This document shows positions 55,290-63,791 of a stretch of 64,000 nucleotides of DNA, in pieces (position 1 is the stretch's first letter; each line of letters begins with the position of its first letter). Below the pieces are notes generated by a model. The model did not search any database, was not told where the DNA came from, and was given only the letters and a program-made list of their open reading frames with translations. Location of the stretch: contig CALUWN010000004.1 of the NCBI GenBank assembly GCA_944324495.1, positions 86,022 through 150,021 on the forward strand, read 5' to 3'. The position numbers and the translations under genes are program-made. This DNA is from an uncultured Mucispirillum sp. (GTDB taxonomy: Bacteria > Chrysiogenota > Deferribacteres > Deferribacterales > Mucispirillaceae).

Positions 55290-56921
55290 TTATATTCTGA
55301 TGTATTTTGCTTCAATAATATCATCTAAATCAGCTATTTTCTTAACAACTTCAGATGTTACTTTGTCATCTACAAGCACAAAAGAAATAGCTTCGCTGCC
55401 TTTACTGCCTACACGAGCAAGCCCAAAGTTTGCAATGTTAATATTATTTTCACCAAGTAATGTGGCAACTTTACCAACAATACCCGGACGGTCATTATTT
55501 CTAAAGTAAATATAATTACCACTTGCTTCTAAATCAAGTGTATAGTTATCAATAAATAATATTTTACCGATATTTTCAGCAAATAATGTACCACCAATAG
55601 TTGTTTCTTTGCCATCGCTTGTTTTAACCGTTAATATAAGCAGGTCATTATATTTATCATAATGGTCTATTTTAGATTCCATTACTTGAATATTTCTATC
55701 TTTTGCTAAATATGGAGAGTTAATAAAAGAAACAGAATCTTCTAATATTACTTCTAAAAACCCTTTTAATGCTGCAATTGTAAATGGTTGATAGTTAAAT
55801 GGTGAGTCAAATGTTCTCTCCCCAAAATCTTCTTCAAACCTTCTGCCCACCATAGTAAATCTAATTTCTTCTGGTCTGCTGTTTACAAATTGAGAAGCAA
55901 GTCTACCCATACTTCTTGCAAGTTCAAAATAACGCTGTAATTCTTCTGGTAAAAGTGATTTCATATAAGGAATATTTACAGCATTAGCATATGAACGCCC
56001 TTCTAAAGCATTAACAATTTGTTCGCATATAATAACTGCTACCCCTTTTTGACCTTCATGAGTGTTTGCACCAATGTGTGGAGTTACAAATATATTTTCA
56101 AGCTCTAAAAATTTCATTCCTTTTGGTGGTTCATATGAAAAAACATCAGTGGCAGCAGAAAAAAGTTTACCACTTTTAACAGCGTCATATAATGCATCTT
56201 CATCAACAAGGCCGCCTCTTGCACAGTTTACAAACACAGCACCATCTTTCATCATATCAAACTGTTTCTTAGCTATCATACCTTTAGTTTCTTCTGTAAG
56301 TGGTGTGTGAAGTGTTATTATATCAGCTTGAGAAAGCACTTCATCTAAAGTTTCGCATAATGTAACACCTAAAGCTTCCGCCCTAGATTGTTTAACATAT
56401 GGGTCATACGCTAAAACTTTCATACCAAATGCTTTACATCTTGTAACAACGTTACCACCAATACGCCCTATACCAACAATACCAAGAGTTTTATTTAAAA
56501 GCTGAATACCCATAAATTTTTTCCTATTCCACTCCCCAGCTTTAACAGACTGGTTAGCAGCAGGTATCTTACGGCAAGCTGCTAAAATCATACCCATTGT
56601 AAGCTCAACAGCAGCGTATGTATTACCTGTAGGAGCATTCATAACAATAAGACCTTTTTTACTTGCAGTTTCAATATCCACATTATCAAGGCCCACACCT
56701 GCCCTGCCTACTATTTTTAATTTACCAGTATTTTCAAGTAAATCAGCATCAACAGTTGTGCCACTTCTAGTAATTACTGCATCATAATTACCAAGAATAG
56801 GTTTTAATTCAGCATTAGTTATACCTGCACGTATTTCATAATTAATGCTTTCTGCTTTTTCTAAAATCTCAATACCTTCCTCTGCAATATGGTCGGTAAT
56901 AAGAACGTCAAATTTTTTCAC
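55290..56921 (-). CDS. serA: D-3-phosphoglycerate dehydrogenase
   Basis: 543 residues, the long form with an ASB domain and a C-terminal ACT domain. It starts serine synthesis from 3-phosphoglycerate. The start is GTG 56921 with GAGGTG upstream. LGIVGIGRIGGNVVTRCKAFG binds NAD, VNCARGGLVDEDAL and FVTPHIGANTHEGQ hold the catalytic Arg, Glu and His. The ACT domain, NDRPGIVGKVATLLGENNIN, is near residue 475 and may sense serine. Confidence 0.94.
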   Translation of the reverse strand: MKKFDVLITDHIAEEGIEILEKAESINYEIRAGITNAELKPILGNYDAVITRSGTTVDADLLENTGKLKIVGRAGVGLDNVDIETASKKGLIVMNAPTGNTYAAVELTMGMILAACRKIPAANQSVKAGEWNRKKFMGIQLLNKTLGIVGIGRIGGNVVTRCKAFGMKVLAYDPYVKQSRAEALGVTLCETLDEVLSQADIITLHTPLTEETKGMIAKKQFDMMKDGAVFVNCARGGLVDEDALYDAVKSGKLFSAATDVFSYEPPKGMKFLELENIFVTPHIGANTHEGQKGVAVIICEQIVNALEGRSYANAVNIPYMKSLLPEELQRYFELARSMGRLASQFVNSRPEEIRFTMVGRRFEEDFGERTFDSPFNYQPFTIAALKGFLEVILEDSVSFINSPYLAKDRNIQVMESKIDHYDKYNDLLILTVKTSDGKETTIGGTLFAENIGKILFIDNYTLDLEASGNYIYFRNNDRPGIVGKVATLLGENNINIANFGLARVGSKGSEAISFVLVDDKVTSEVVKKIADLDDIIEAKYIRI

Positions 56922-57080
56922 ATTTCACCTCGAAATTAGCTTTAATAATTAAAAGCAAAATCACTCTATCAAATTTGTAATATATAATCAAGTAATAACT
57001 ATATTTTTTTACAACAAAAATTATTTTTATGTATTTTTGGCTACAATTTCAATGAATTTTGCAATTACATATTAAATTAC

Positions 57081-57109
57081 TTGAAATTTTTTCTCCTTAC
57101 ATATATACT
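57081..57109 (+). promoter_or_regulatory. Sigma-70-type promoter of hemE operon
   Basis: TTGAAA at 57081-57086, a 17-bp gap and TATACT at 57104-57109, giving a leader of about 20 bp before ATG 57136. Confidence 0.65.
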
Positions 57110-57135
57110 TTTTAAAATTTTTTTGGAAGTGATTT

Positions 57136-58140
57136 ATGGCATTTAATGATTTATTACTAAAAGCATTACATAAAGAAAAAACGGAAAGACCACCTGTTTG
57201 GCTTATGAGACAGGCTGGCAGATATATGCCAGAATATATGGCAGTACGTAAAAATGTTACATTTTTAGAGCTGTGTAAAACTCCAGAACTTGCTTGCGAA
57301 GTAACGCTGCAGCCAATAGATATTTTAGGAGCTGATGCTGCTATTTTATTTTCTGATATTTTAATCCCTATTGAGCCTATCGGTATAGATTTAAACTTTA
57401 ACCCAGCACCAGTTATTGCTAACCCTGTTAGAACACAAGAAGATATTAATAAACTCCGTGCATTTAACCCCGAAAGTGATGCACCTTTTGTGTATAAGAC
57501 TATTGATTTACTTGTTAAAAAATTAAATGTACCTTTAATTGGTTTTTCAGGTGCACCATTTACTTTAGCCTGCTATATGACTGAAGGTGGCGGCTCTAAA
57601 TCGTTTTTAGAAATTCGTAAAATGATGTTAAATACTCCAGCATTATACCATTCTTTAATGGCAAAACTTACAGAAGATACTATTAAATATCTTCAAGCTC
57701 AAGTTAGCCATGGTTGTGCTGCTATCCAAATGTTTGATACTTGGGCTGGTATACTGCCACCTGCAGAATATAAAGAAATGGTTTTCCCATACGTTAAAGA
57801 AATAAGTGAGAGTATTTCTGCTCCTTTTATTTATTTTGCAAAAGACGGTTCTGCTTATTTTGAAACAATGAAAGAGCTTAATTGTGCAGGTATAGGTGTG
57901 GACTGGAAAACAACATTATCAGAAGCTGATAAAAAATTAGGTGGTAAATTTACTCTTCAAGGTAATATGGACCCTGCTGTACTTTTTTCTAATAAAGAAA
58001 CTATTACAAAAACAGCACAAAACATTATTGAAGAAGGTAAAAAATGTGCTGGTCACATTTTTAATCTTGGTCATGGCATTATGCCACAGACACCAGTTGA
58101 AAATGTAAAACATCTTATTAACACAGTAAAAGGTTTATAA
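57136..58140 (+). CDS. hemE: Uroporphyrinogen decarboxylase
   Basis: 334 residues. It converts uroporphyrinogen III to coproporphyrinogen III. PPVWLMRQAGRYMPEY is the N-terminal signature, ILFSDILIPIE holds the catalytic Asp, and GFSGAPFTLACYM is the second signature. Its stop TAA overlaps the ATG of hemH (TAATG). Confidence 0.95.
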   Translation: MAFNDLLLKALHKEKTERPPVWLMRQAGRYMPEYMAVRKNVTFLELCKTPELACEVTLQPIDILGADAAILFSDILIPIEPIGIDLNFNPAPVIANPVRTQEDINKLRAFNPESDAPFVYKTIDLLVKKLNVPLIGFSGAPFTLACYMTEGGGSKSFLEIRKMMLNTPALYHSLMAKLTEDTIKYLQAQVSHGCAAIQMFDTWAGILPPAEYKEMVFPYVKEISESISAPFIYFAKDGSAYFETMKELNCAGIGVDWKTTLSEADKKLGGKFTLQGNMDPAVLFSNKETITKTAQNIIEEGKKCAGHIFNLGHGIMPQTPVENVKHLINTVKGL

Positions 58141-59111
58141 TGAAGAAAGATGCTTTATTTATTATGGGTATGGGTGGACCAGACAGCATAGAAGCTATTG
58201 AGCCATTTCTATATAACCTTTTTTGCGACAGAGATATTATTGATTTTCATGTGGGTAGTTTTCTGCAAAAATTTATTGCAAAAAAAATTGCTAAAAAAAG
58301 AGCAAAAAAATTAGCTCCAGAATATCTAAAAATGGGCTATAATGGTGCTTCTCCACAGATTATTATGCACAGGAAAATATTTAAAAAGTTAGAATCAGCC
58401 TATGAGGTAAAAACTGGCAGAAAACTTGATGTTATTGAAGCAAACTGTTATTATCACCCATTTTTTGAAGAAGCATTACTTAAATTAAAAGAAAACAAAT
58501 ATGATAATATAATTTTTACTACAGTTTACCCGCAGTATTCTATGACAACAGTAGAAGCATGCTTTAACAGGCTTGGAAAGTTATATAATATTGCAGGCTG
58601 TTATCCATACAACAGTAAAGTAATTTCAAACTGGTTTGAAAATGAAAAATACTGCAAGGCTATTGTTGATAGAATACATAAGGCAGCTTCTAAATTAAAT
58701 AAAGATGTCAGCGAATGTCACATACTTTATTCTGCCCATTCTGTACCTTTAAATTATGTGGAAAAAGGCGACCCTTACCCTTCTCAAATAGATAAACATA
58801 CTGCTATACTAAATGAAATGGCAGGTATTAAATCTTTTAAAATAGCCTATCAAAGTAAAGTAGGACCTGTTAAATGGATGCAGCCTACAATGCAGGATAC
58901 ATTAGAAAGCTATAAAGAAAAAGATATTGATAATATTATAATCGTTCCTATTTCATTTATTTCAGACCATATTGAAACTTTAATAGAAATAGATGAACAA
59001 CTTATACCTATTGTGAAAAACTGCGGTAAAAATATTGTAAGAATTGAAAGCTTAAATGACAGTGATGATTTTATTGATGCATTAAGTGATATTATCAAGC
59101 TGGACAACTAA
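58140..59111 (+). CDS. hemH: Ferrochelatase
   Basis: 323 residues. It inserts iron into porphyrin. LFIMGMGGPDSIEAIEPFL is the usual opening, the central ILYSAHSVPLNYVEKGDPY carries the catalytic His, and VPISFISDHIETLIEID near the C-terminus has the conserved Glu. Whether the substrate is protoporphyrin or coproporphyrin cannot be told. Adjacent hemE supports a haem role. Confidence 0.92.
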   Translation: MKKDALFIMGMGGPDSIEAIEPFLYNLFCDRDIIDFHVGSFLQKFIAKKIAKKRAKKLAPEYLKMGYNGASPQIIMHRKIFKKLESAYEVKTGRKLDVIEANCYYHPFFEEALLKLKENKYDNIIFTTVYPQYSMTTVEACFNRLGKLYNIAGCYPYNSKVISNWFENEKYCKAIVDRIHKAASKLNKDVSECHILYSAHSVPLNYVEKGDPYPSQIDKHTAILNEMAGIKSFKIAYQSKVGPVKWMQPTMQDTLESYKEKDIDNIIIVPISFISDHIETLIEIDEQLIPIVKNCGKNIVRIESLNDSDDFIDALSDIIKLDN

Positions 59112-59128
59112 CTGGAGAGTTTATTTAT

Positions 59129-59983
59129 ATGAGCAATTTCAGAGCATTTATAAAAATGATTAAATTAGAACACTCACTTTTTGCCCTGCCCTTTGCCTTT
59201 GTGGGTATGTTTTTAGCAGCAAAAGGGCTTCCTACTTGGTGGACTATTTTATGGGTAGTGGTTGCTATGGTGGGAGCAAGAAGTGCCGCTATGGGTATGA
59301 ATAGATATGCTGATGCTGAAATAGATGCTAGAAACCCACGCACTGCTTCAAGGGAAATCCCCGCAGGAAATATATCAAAAAAAGCAACAATCTTTTATAT
59401 AATAATCAGCCTTTTAATCTATTTTGTGGCAGCATTTATGTTAAATACATTAACAGCCATATTATCACCTATCCCAGTATTAATATTTATTCTTTATGCT
59501 TATGCTAAAAGGTTTACAAATTTTTGCCATATTATTTTAGGTATTGCATTGGGGCTTGCTCCAATTTGTGCGTGGATTGCTGTAACCGGTACAATAGATT
59601 TACCGCCTTTTATACTAGGGCTTGCAATAATAGCTTGGGTTGCAGGTTTTGATATACTCTATGCAATACAGGATATAGAATATGACAGAAAAGAAGGGCT
59701 TCATTCTATACCTGCTGTGCTCGGTATACAAGGGTCATTAATAACAGCAAGACTGCTTCATTTAATTGCTATTATTTTATTTATTGTGCTTATGGGTGTA
59801 TCTGATTTAGGATATATTTATCTAGCTGGCGTTTTAATATCTGGAGCTTTTATGGCTTATGAACACAGCCTTGTATCAAAAGATGATTTATCAAAACTAA
59901 ATATGGCATTTTTTAATATGAATGCTTATATTAGTATTACTATTATGATATTTTCTATTATAGATATTTTGGTGAACAGGTAA
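59129..59983 (+). CDS. ubiA: UbiA-family polyprenyltransferase
   Basis: 284 residues with about eight membrane helices. MNRYADAEIDARNPRT is the first Asp-rich motif that binds prenyl diphosphate through magnesium, and YAIQDIEYDRKEGLHSIP is the second. It joins a polyprenyl chain to an aromatic ring. With ubiX next to it, it could belong to ubiquinone synthesis or to the futalosine menaquinone route (MqnP); the latter suits an anaerobe, but no other mqn gene is in the window. AGGAGA-like SD (GGAGAG) precedes ATG 59149 more poorly than 59129. Confidence 0.85.
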   Translation: MSNFRAFIKMIKLEHSLFALPFAFVGMFLAAKGLPTWWTILWVVVAMVGARSAAMGMNRYADAEIDARNPRTASREIPAGNISKKATIFYIIISLLIYFVAAFMLNTLTAILSPIPVLIFILYAYAKRFTNFCHIILGIALGLAPICAWIAVTGTIDLPPFILGLAIIAWVAGFDILYAIQDIEYDRKEGLHSIPAVLGIQGSLITARLLHLIAIILFIVLMGVSDLGYIYLAGVLISGAFMAYEHSLVSKDDLSKLNMAFFNMNAYISITIMIFSIIDILVNR

Positions 59984-60561
59984 TGAAAAAATCTTTCGTT
60001 GCACTAACTGGTGCAAGTGGTGTGATATATGGTTTTGGTATTATTAAAGCATTACAAAATGCAGGCTACCAAGTATATGTAACAGCTACCAATGAAGCAT
60101 TATTAAATGCACAGGCTGAAACTGGGCAGCAGTATAAAGATATCAATGATATGTTTGAAAATAATCACATTAAAGATGTTACCATATATGATATAAATGA
60201 CAGTGGTGCAGCAGTTGCCAGTGGCTCTTTTAAGGTGGATAATTATATAATTGCTCCTGCTTCCATGGGGTTTGTAGGGCGAGTTGCAAACGGTATCAGC
60301 TCCAATTTAGCTGAAAGATGTGCTGATGTGGCAATAAAAGAAAGACGCCCTCTTGTAATTTTATTTAGAGAGATGCCATTATCTAACATACATTTAGAAA
60401 ACTTATTAAAACTAAATAATTCTGGAGCAATCACTATGCCTGCTGCTCCGGGGTTTTATCATAAAGCAGAAAGTATTAATGATTTAGTTGATTTTGTATC
60501 TGGGAAAGTACTTGATATATTAAATATAGAAAATAATTGCTTTAAACGGTGGAAATCTTGA
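59983..60561 (+). CDS. ubiX: Flavin prenyltransferase UbiX
   Basis: 192 residues. It makes prenylated FMN for UbiD-type decarboxylases. ALTGASGVIYGFGIIKAL binds the flavin phosphate; APASMGFVGRVANGISSNL, and REMPLSNIHLENLLKL, are conserved family segments. Its ATG overlaps the last base of ubiA. No ubiD is nearby. Confidence 0.92.
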   Translation: MKKSFVALTGASGVIYGFGIIKALQNAGYQVYVTATNEALLNAQAETGQQYKDINDMFENNHIKDVTIYDINDSGAAVASGSFKVDNYIIAPASMGFVGRVANGISSNLAERCADVAIKERRPLVILFREMPLSNIHLENLLKLNNSGAITMPAAPGFYHKAESINDLVDFVSGKVLDILNIENNCFKRWKS

Positions 60562-61016
60562 GAATACTGTGTGCAGAATGTTTTAATCAGATAGTAGATA
60601 TAAAAAAAGGTATAGCCAAATGTTCCTGCGGTGCAGAATACAATATTGCAGAAAAAACAACAAAGTTTAGAATACGTGTTTCTGGTGGCTTTATAAAATC
60701 AAACCTGCTTTTTGATGATATTACTTCAGGGATTAAAACAGGTGCTATTTTACCCGATGATTATATAGCAAGTGAAAATGGTCCTTGGATACATGTATAT
60801 GATTCATCTTTTGAAGATTATTATAAAATAATACAAAACAAAGATAAAAGAAGTGGCATAATTTTATATGAAAAAAAGAAACGTAAAATTTCTTTAATTA
60901 CCACTCTTTCTATGCTTTTAATAATTTCTATTGCAATTAATTTCACATTAGTAGTATTATTATATATGATGAATAATAAAATGACAGCATTAATAGAAAA
61001 AATTACTGGAGGATAA
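60558..61016 (+). CDS. Zinc-ribbon protein with one membrane helix, unknown function
   Basis: 152 residues if TTG 60558 is used: GGTGG lies five bases upstream and the codon overlaps the ubiX stop as TTGA. A GTG at 60549 is the alternative. The N-terminus has CAECFNQ and KCSCGAEYN, a small zinc ribbon. A middle domain (residues 30-90) is followed by a charged stretch and a C-terminal helix, LITTLSMLLIISIAINFTLV. No family was recognised. It is translationally linked to ubiX. Confidence 0.65.
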   Translation: MRILCAECFNQIVDIKKGIAKCSCGAEYNIAEKTTKFRIRVSGGFIKSNLLFDDITSGIKTGAILPDDYIASENGPWIHVYDSSFEDYYKIIQNKDKRSGIILYEKKKRKISLITTLSMLLIISIAINFTLVVLLYMMNNKMTALIEKITGG

Positions 61017-61017
61017 A

Positions 61018-61398
61018 ATGGATAAATCTGAGGGCAAAGATTGGTTTGCAAAAACTTTAAATAATGTAACAGAGGAAACTGCTAAAGTTTATAAAATATC
61101 TCGTTTAAAACTTGAAATTAATTCTTTTAATAAACTTTACCATGAAAAAATGAATAAAATGGGTAAACGTTTATTATTATTAATTGAAAATGGTGAGATA
61201 GATTCTTCTTTATTTGAGCCAGAATACAGCGGTCTTATACAGGTTAAAGAAAAAATAGAAGAAATGGAAGCAGAAGTTGAAGGCATCAAAGGTAATTTAA
61301 AATTTGGTTTTGGTAAAAAGAAAACTGATGATAATATTGTTGATGTTAAACCTGAAGTTATAAAAGATAATGAACCAAAAGAGAATGGTGAAAAATAA
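61018..61398 (+). CDS. Soluble helical protein, unknown function
   Basis: 126 residues. Mostly alpha-helix, with a likely coiled coil (KISRLKLEINSFNKLYHEKM and VKEKIEEMEAEVEGIKGNL) and a charged tail. No family was recognised. GGAGG precedes ATG 61018, 1 bp after the zinc-ribbon gene. It overlaps the next lipoprotein gene by 14 bp. Confidence 0.7.
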   Translation: MDKSEGKDWFAKTLNNVTEETAKVYKISRLKLEINSFNKLYHEKMNKMGKRLLLLIENGEIDSSLFEPEYSGLIQVKEKIEEMEAEVEGIKGNLKFGFGKKKTDDNIVDVKPEVIKDNEPKENGEK

Positions 61399-61834
61399 GC
61401 TTCTTCTACTGTTTTGCTTAATTATCACTGGTTGTTCAGGTGCTTTATTTGGGTTTCATAATCTTGATAAGAAGTATGAAGAAAAAACATCAAATGAAGA
61501 TATAGAGTTTTATTATACTCCTGCAAAAACATATATGGTTGCTACCGTTCGTAATGTTAGCAGTACATTTTTTAGTGGGCTTAATATGTCCCTTGAATGT
61601 GTATACGATAATGGTGAAACTGTTACAGATATGCACTCATTAAGTAACCTTAAAACATATTATTATAAAGAAGTTGTTTTTAAGGTTGATTATAATAGGT
61701 GTAATAGTGTAATATTGTATTACACATATTATCCGCAATCAGATGGTGGTTTTGTATATAGGGATAAATTTGGTACAATACCATACCCAGAGGAAAATAA
61801 TATACCCGTTGATGGTGTGTTAGTGATAAAATAA
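61385..61834 (+). CDS. Small lipoprotein, unknown function
   Basis: 149 residues from ATG 61385, inside the end of the previous gene. The signal peptide ends in a clear lipobox, ITGCSG near residue 16. The mature part is beta-rich, with VATVRNVSSTFFSGLNMSL like an immunoglobulin-type or FxLYD-type domain of secreted proteins. No family is certain. Confidence 0.7.
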   Translation: MVKNKLLLLFCLIITGCSGALFGFHNLDKKYEEKTSNEDIEFYYTPAKTYMVATVRNVSSTFFSGLNMSLECVYDNGETVTDMHSLSNLKTYYYKEVVFKVDYNRCNSVILYYTYYPQSDGGFVYRDKFGTIPYPEENNIPVDGVLVIK

Positions 61835-61850
61835 ACTTACAGGTGCGACT

Positions 61851-62060
61851 ATGATTAACAAAATTAACAACGAAAAAGAGTTTTTAGCAGCATTAAACAG
61901 AGTTGATGCGCTTATGTTTAAAGCAGTTCCTGGCACTCCCGAAGGTGATGAATTAGAAAAACTTTCCAAACTAATTGAAGATTATGAAAACAGAAACGCC
62001 ATTGTTATGGGTAAAACAAAAGTTGATGACAGCTTATTTAAACAAAAATATGAAAAATAA
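61851..62060 (+). CDS. Small protein resembling the HigA antitoxin N-terminal segment
   Basis: 69 residues. NEKEFLAALNRVDALM and PGTPEGDELEKLSKLIEDYE resemble the first ~45 residues of many HigA-type antitoxins, which have EADYEAAL, AxPGTPEGDELE and LVEAYE. The HTH domain that normally follows is missing; after residue 55 the protein has an unrelated short tail. No higB toxin is next to it. It may be a fragment or a separate small protein. AGGTG lies before ATG 61851. Confidence 0.6.
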   Translation: MINKINNEKEFLAALNRVDALMFKAVPGTPEGDELEKLSKLIEDYENRNAIVMGKTKVDDSLFKQKYEK

Positions 62061-62072
62061 TTCTTTTAAATA

Positions 62073-62100
62073 AATTATTTCATTTGAATATGAAATAATT
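62073..62100. other. AT-rich 11-bp hairpin
   Basis: AATTATTTCAT / ATGAAATAATT with loop TTGAAT. No T-run follows, so termination is doubtful. It lies between the small gene at 61851 and the flavoprotein gene. Confidence 0.35.
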
Positions 62101-62136
62101 ATTGAAAGAAAATAAACAATGTAATAGTATGGTCTT

Positions 62137-62676
62137 ATGAAGATATTAATAATTAACTCAAGCCCTAGGAAAAATGGTAACTCATCATTTATAAGCGATG
62201 CATTGGCTGAAAAATATTCTGGGGAATGTGAGGTTATCAATTTAAGTCAACTGGATATTAAACCATGTACAGCCTGCAGGTCATGCAAGGTTAATAATTC
62301 GTTGTGCGTTATTAAAGATGATATATCATCTATTGTTTATCCAAAACTTTTATCAGCTGATAAAATAATACTTATTTCACCAAATATTATGGGCTTTATT
62401 TCAAGCCTTGCAAAAATATTAACAGACCGTTTTTACTGTTTAAAAACAACAGACCGTAAAACAAAATTTGAAGAAAACAAAAAAATGTTTTTCATTTTAA
62501 CACAAGGTGCAGCAGATAGAAGCCATGGAGAGATGGCATCATCTTGGGCGAAACGTTTTTTTGAGCAATATGGGCTTAAAACATTTACAATGGTAATACC
62601 TAACTGCTCATACGACAATACTGATGGTGTAAAAATAAAACTTGATGAAATAAAAATGAACGTATCAATGTTTTAA
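62137..62676 (+). CDS. Iron-sulfur flavoprotein / NADPH-dependent FMN reductase family
   Basis: 179 residues with a flavodoxin-like fold. INSSPRKNGNSSFISD binds FMN phosphate. CTACRSCKVNNSLC near residue 47 has the spacing C-x2-C-x2-C-x6-C of archaeal and bacterial iron-sulfur flavoproteins, which hold a 4Fe-4S cluster. It probably carries electrons in an anaerobe. No strong Shine-Dalgarno is seen before ATG 62137. Confidence 0.78.
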   Translation: MKILIINSSPRKNGNSSFISDALAEKYSGECEVINLSQLDIKPCTACRSCKVNNSLCVIKDDISSIVYPKLLSADKIILISPNIMGFISSLAKILTDRFYCLKTTDRKTKFEENKKMFFILTQGAADRSHGEMASSWAKRFFEQYGLKTFTMVIPNCSYDNTDGVKIKLDEIKMNVSMF

Positions 62677-62697
62677 TAAAAAAGGGAGGTAACTCTA

Positions 62698-63675
62698 ATG
62701 GCAGTTTCTTACAAAGAATTAGGTCTTGTAAACACAAGAGAAATGTTTGCAGACGCTATGAAAAACGGTTATGCAGTTCCTGCATACAACTTTAATAACT
62801 TGGAACAAATTCAAGCAATTGTTCAAGCTTGTGCTGAAACAAAATCTCCAGTTATTCTTCAAGTATCAAAAGGTGCTAGAAATTATGCAAACGCAACTAT
62901 CCTTCGCTATCTTGCTATGGGTGCAGTTGAATATGCAAAAGAACTTGGTTGCAGCATACCTATAGCTTTACACTTAGACCATGGCGACAGCTATGAATTA
63001 TGTGTTGACTGTATTGAAAAAGGTTTTTCTTCAGTTATGATAGATGGTTCTCACTTGCCTTATGAAGAAAACGTTGCTTTAACAAAAAAAGTTGTTGATT
63101 ACGCTCACAAATTTGATGTAACAGTTGAAGGTGAACTTGGCGTTTTAGCTGGTATAGAAGATGAAGTTCAAAGCGAACATTCTCACTATACAGACCCAGA
63201 GCAAGTGGAAGATTTCGTTAAACGTACAGGTGTTGATTCATTAGCAATATCTATCGGTACATCACACGGTGCATACAAATTTAAAGTAAAACCGGGTGAA
63301 AGCGTTCCACCACTTCGTTTTGATATTTTAGAAGAATGTGAAAAACGTTTACCAAACTTCCCAATAGTTCTTCATGGTGCATCTTCTGTATTACCAGAAT
63401 ATGTAGAGCTTATTAATAAATACGGTGGTAAAATGGAAAACGCTGTAGGTGTTCCTGAAGACCAATTAAGAAAAGCTGCAAAATCAGCAGTTTGTAAAAT
63501 AAACATAGACTCTGACGGCAGGCTTGCATTCACTGCAAAAGTAAGGGAAACTTTAGCTACTCAACCAGCAGAATTTGACCCAAGAAAATACCTTGGCAAT
63601 GCAAGAAGCGAACTTGTAAAAGCATATAAAGCTAAAAACGAAAACGTTTTAGGCAGTGCAAATAGAGTTAAATAG
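62698..63675 (+). CDS. fba: Class II fructose-1,6-bisphosphate aldolase
   Basis: 325 residues. It cleaves fructose 1,6-bisphosphate in glycolysis or makes it in gluconeogenesis. ALHLDHGDSYELCVDCIEKG holds a catalytic Asp and a zinc-binding His, VEGELGVLAGIEDEV is the second signature, and VLHGASSVL carries a later zinc His. Strong SD (GGGAGG) and a strong terminator suggest high expression. Partner to pfkA at 25332. Confidence 0.95.
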   Translation: MAVSYKELGLVNTREMFADAMKNGYAVPAYNFNNLEQIQAIVQACAETKSPVILQVSKGARNYANATILRYLAMGAVEYAKELGCSIPIALHLDHGDSYELCVDCIEKGFSSVMIDGSHLPYEENVALTKKVVDYAHKFDVTVEGELGVLAGIEDEVQSEHSHYTDPEQVEDFVKRTGVDSLAISIGTSHGAYKFKVKPGESVPPLRFDILEECEKRLPNFPIVLHGASSVLPEYVELINKYGGKMENAVGVPEDQLRKAAKSAVCKINIDSDGRLAFTAKVRETLATQPAEFDPRKYLGNARSELVKAYKAKNENVLGSANRVK

Positions 63676-63701
63676 TTAAATGTTATAAACTTTATAAAAT
63701 C

Positions 63702-63728
63702 AAGCCCCTTCATATAAGGGGCTTTTTT
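63702..63728 (+). terminator. Intrinsic terminator of fba
   Basis: AAGCCCCTT / AAGGGGCTT, a 9-bp GC-rich stem, loop CATAT, then T residues. Confidence 0.92.
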
Positions 63729-63751
63729 AGTGTCAATTTAAAAAATTACTG

Positions 63752-63760
63752 TGGTATACT
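63752..63760 (+). promoter_or_regulatory. Possible extended -10 box before the CRISPR array
   Basis: TGGTATACT reads as TG-N-TATACT and lies about 30 bp before the first repeat. A -35 box is not clear. Confidence 0.3.
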
Positions 63761-63791
63761 AAATATACATTTATAATCATTAATCTTCTAT

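Noticed and set aside
62102..62137. Leaderless transcript of the flavoprotein gene
   Set aside because: TTGAAA and TAGTAT with 17-bp spacing would start transcription near the ATG, and the SD is weak, but the -10 match is poor, so I did not call it.
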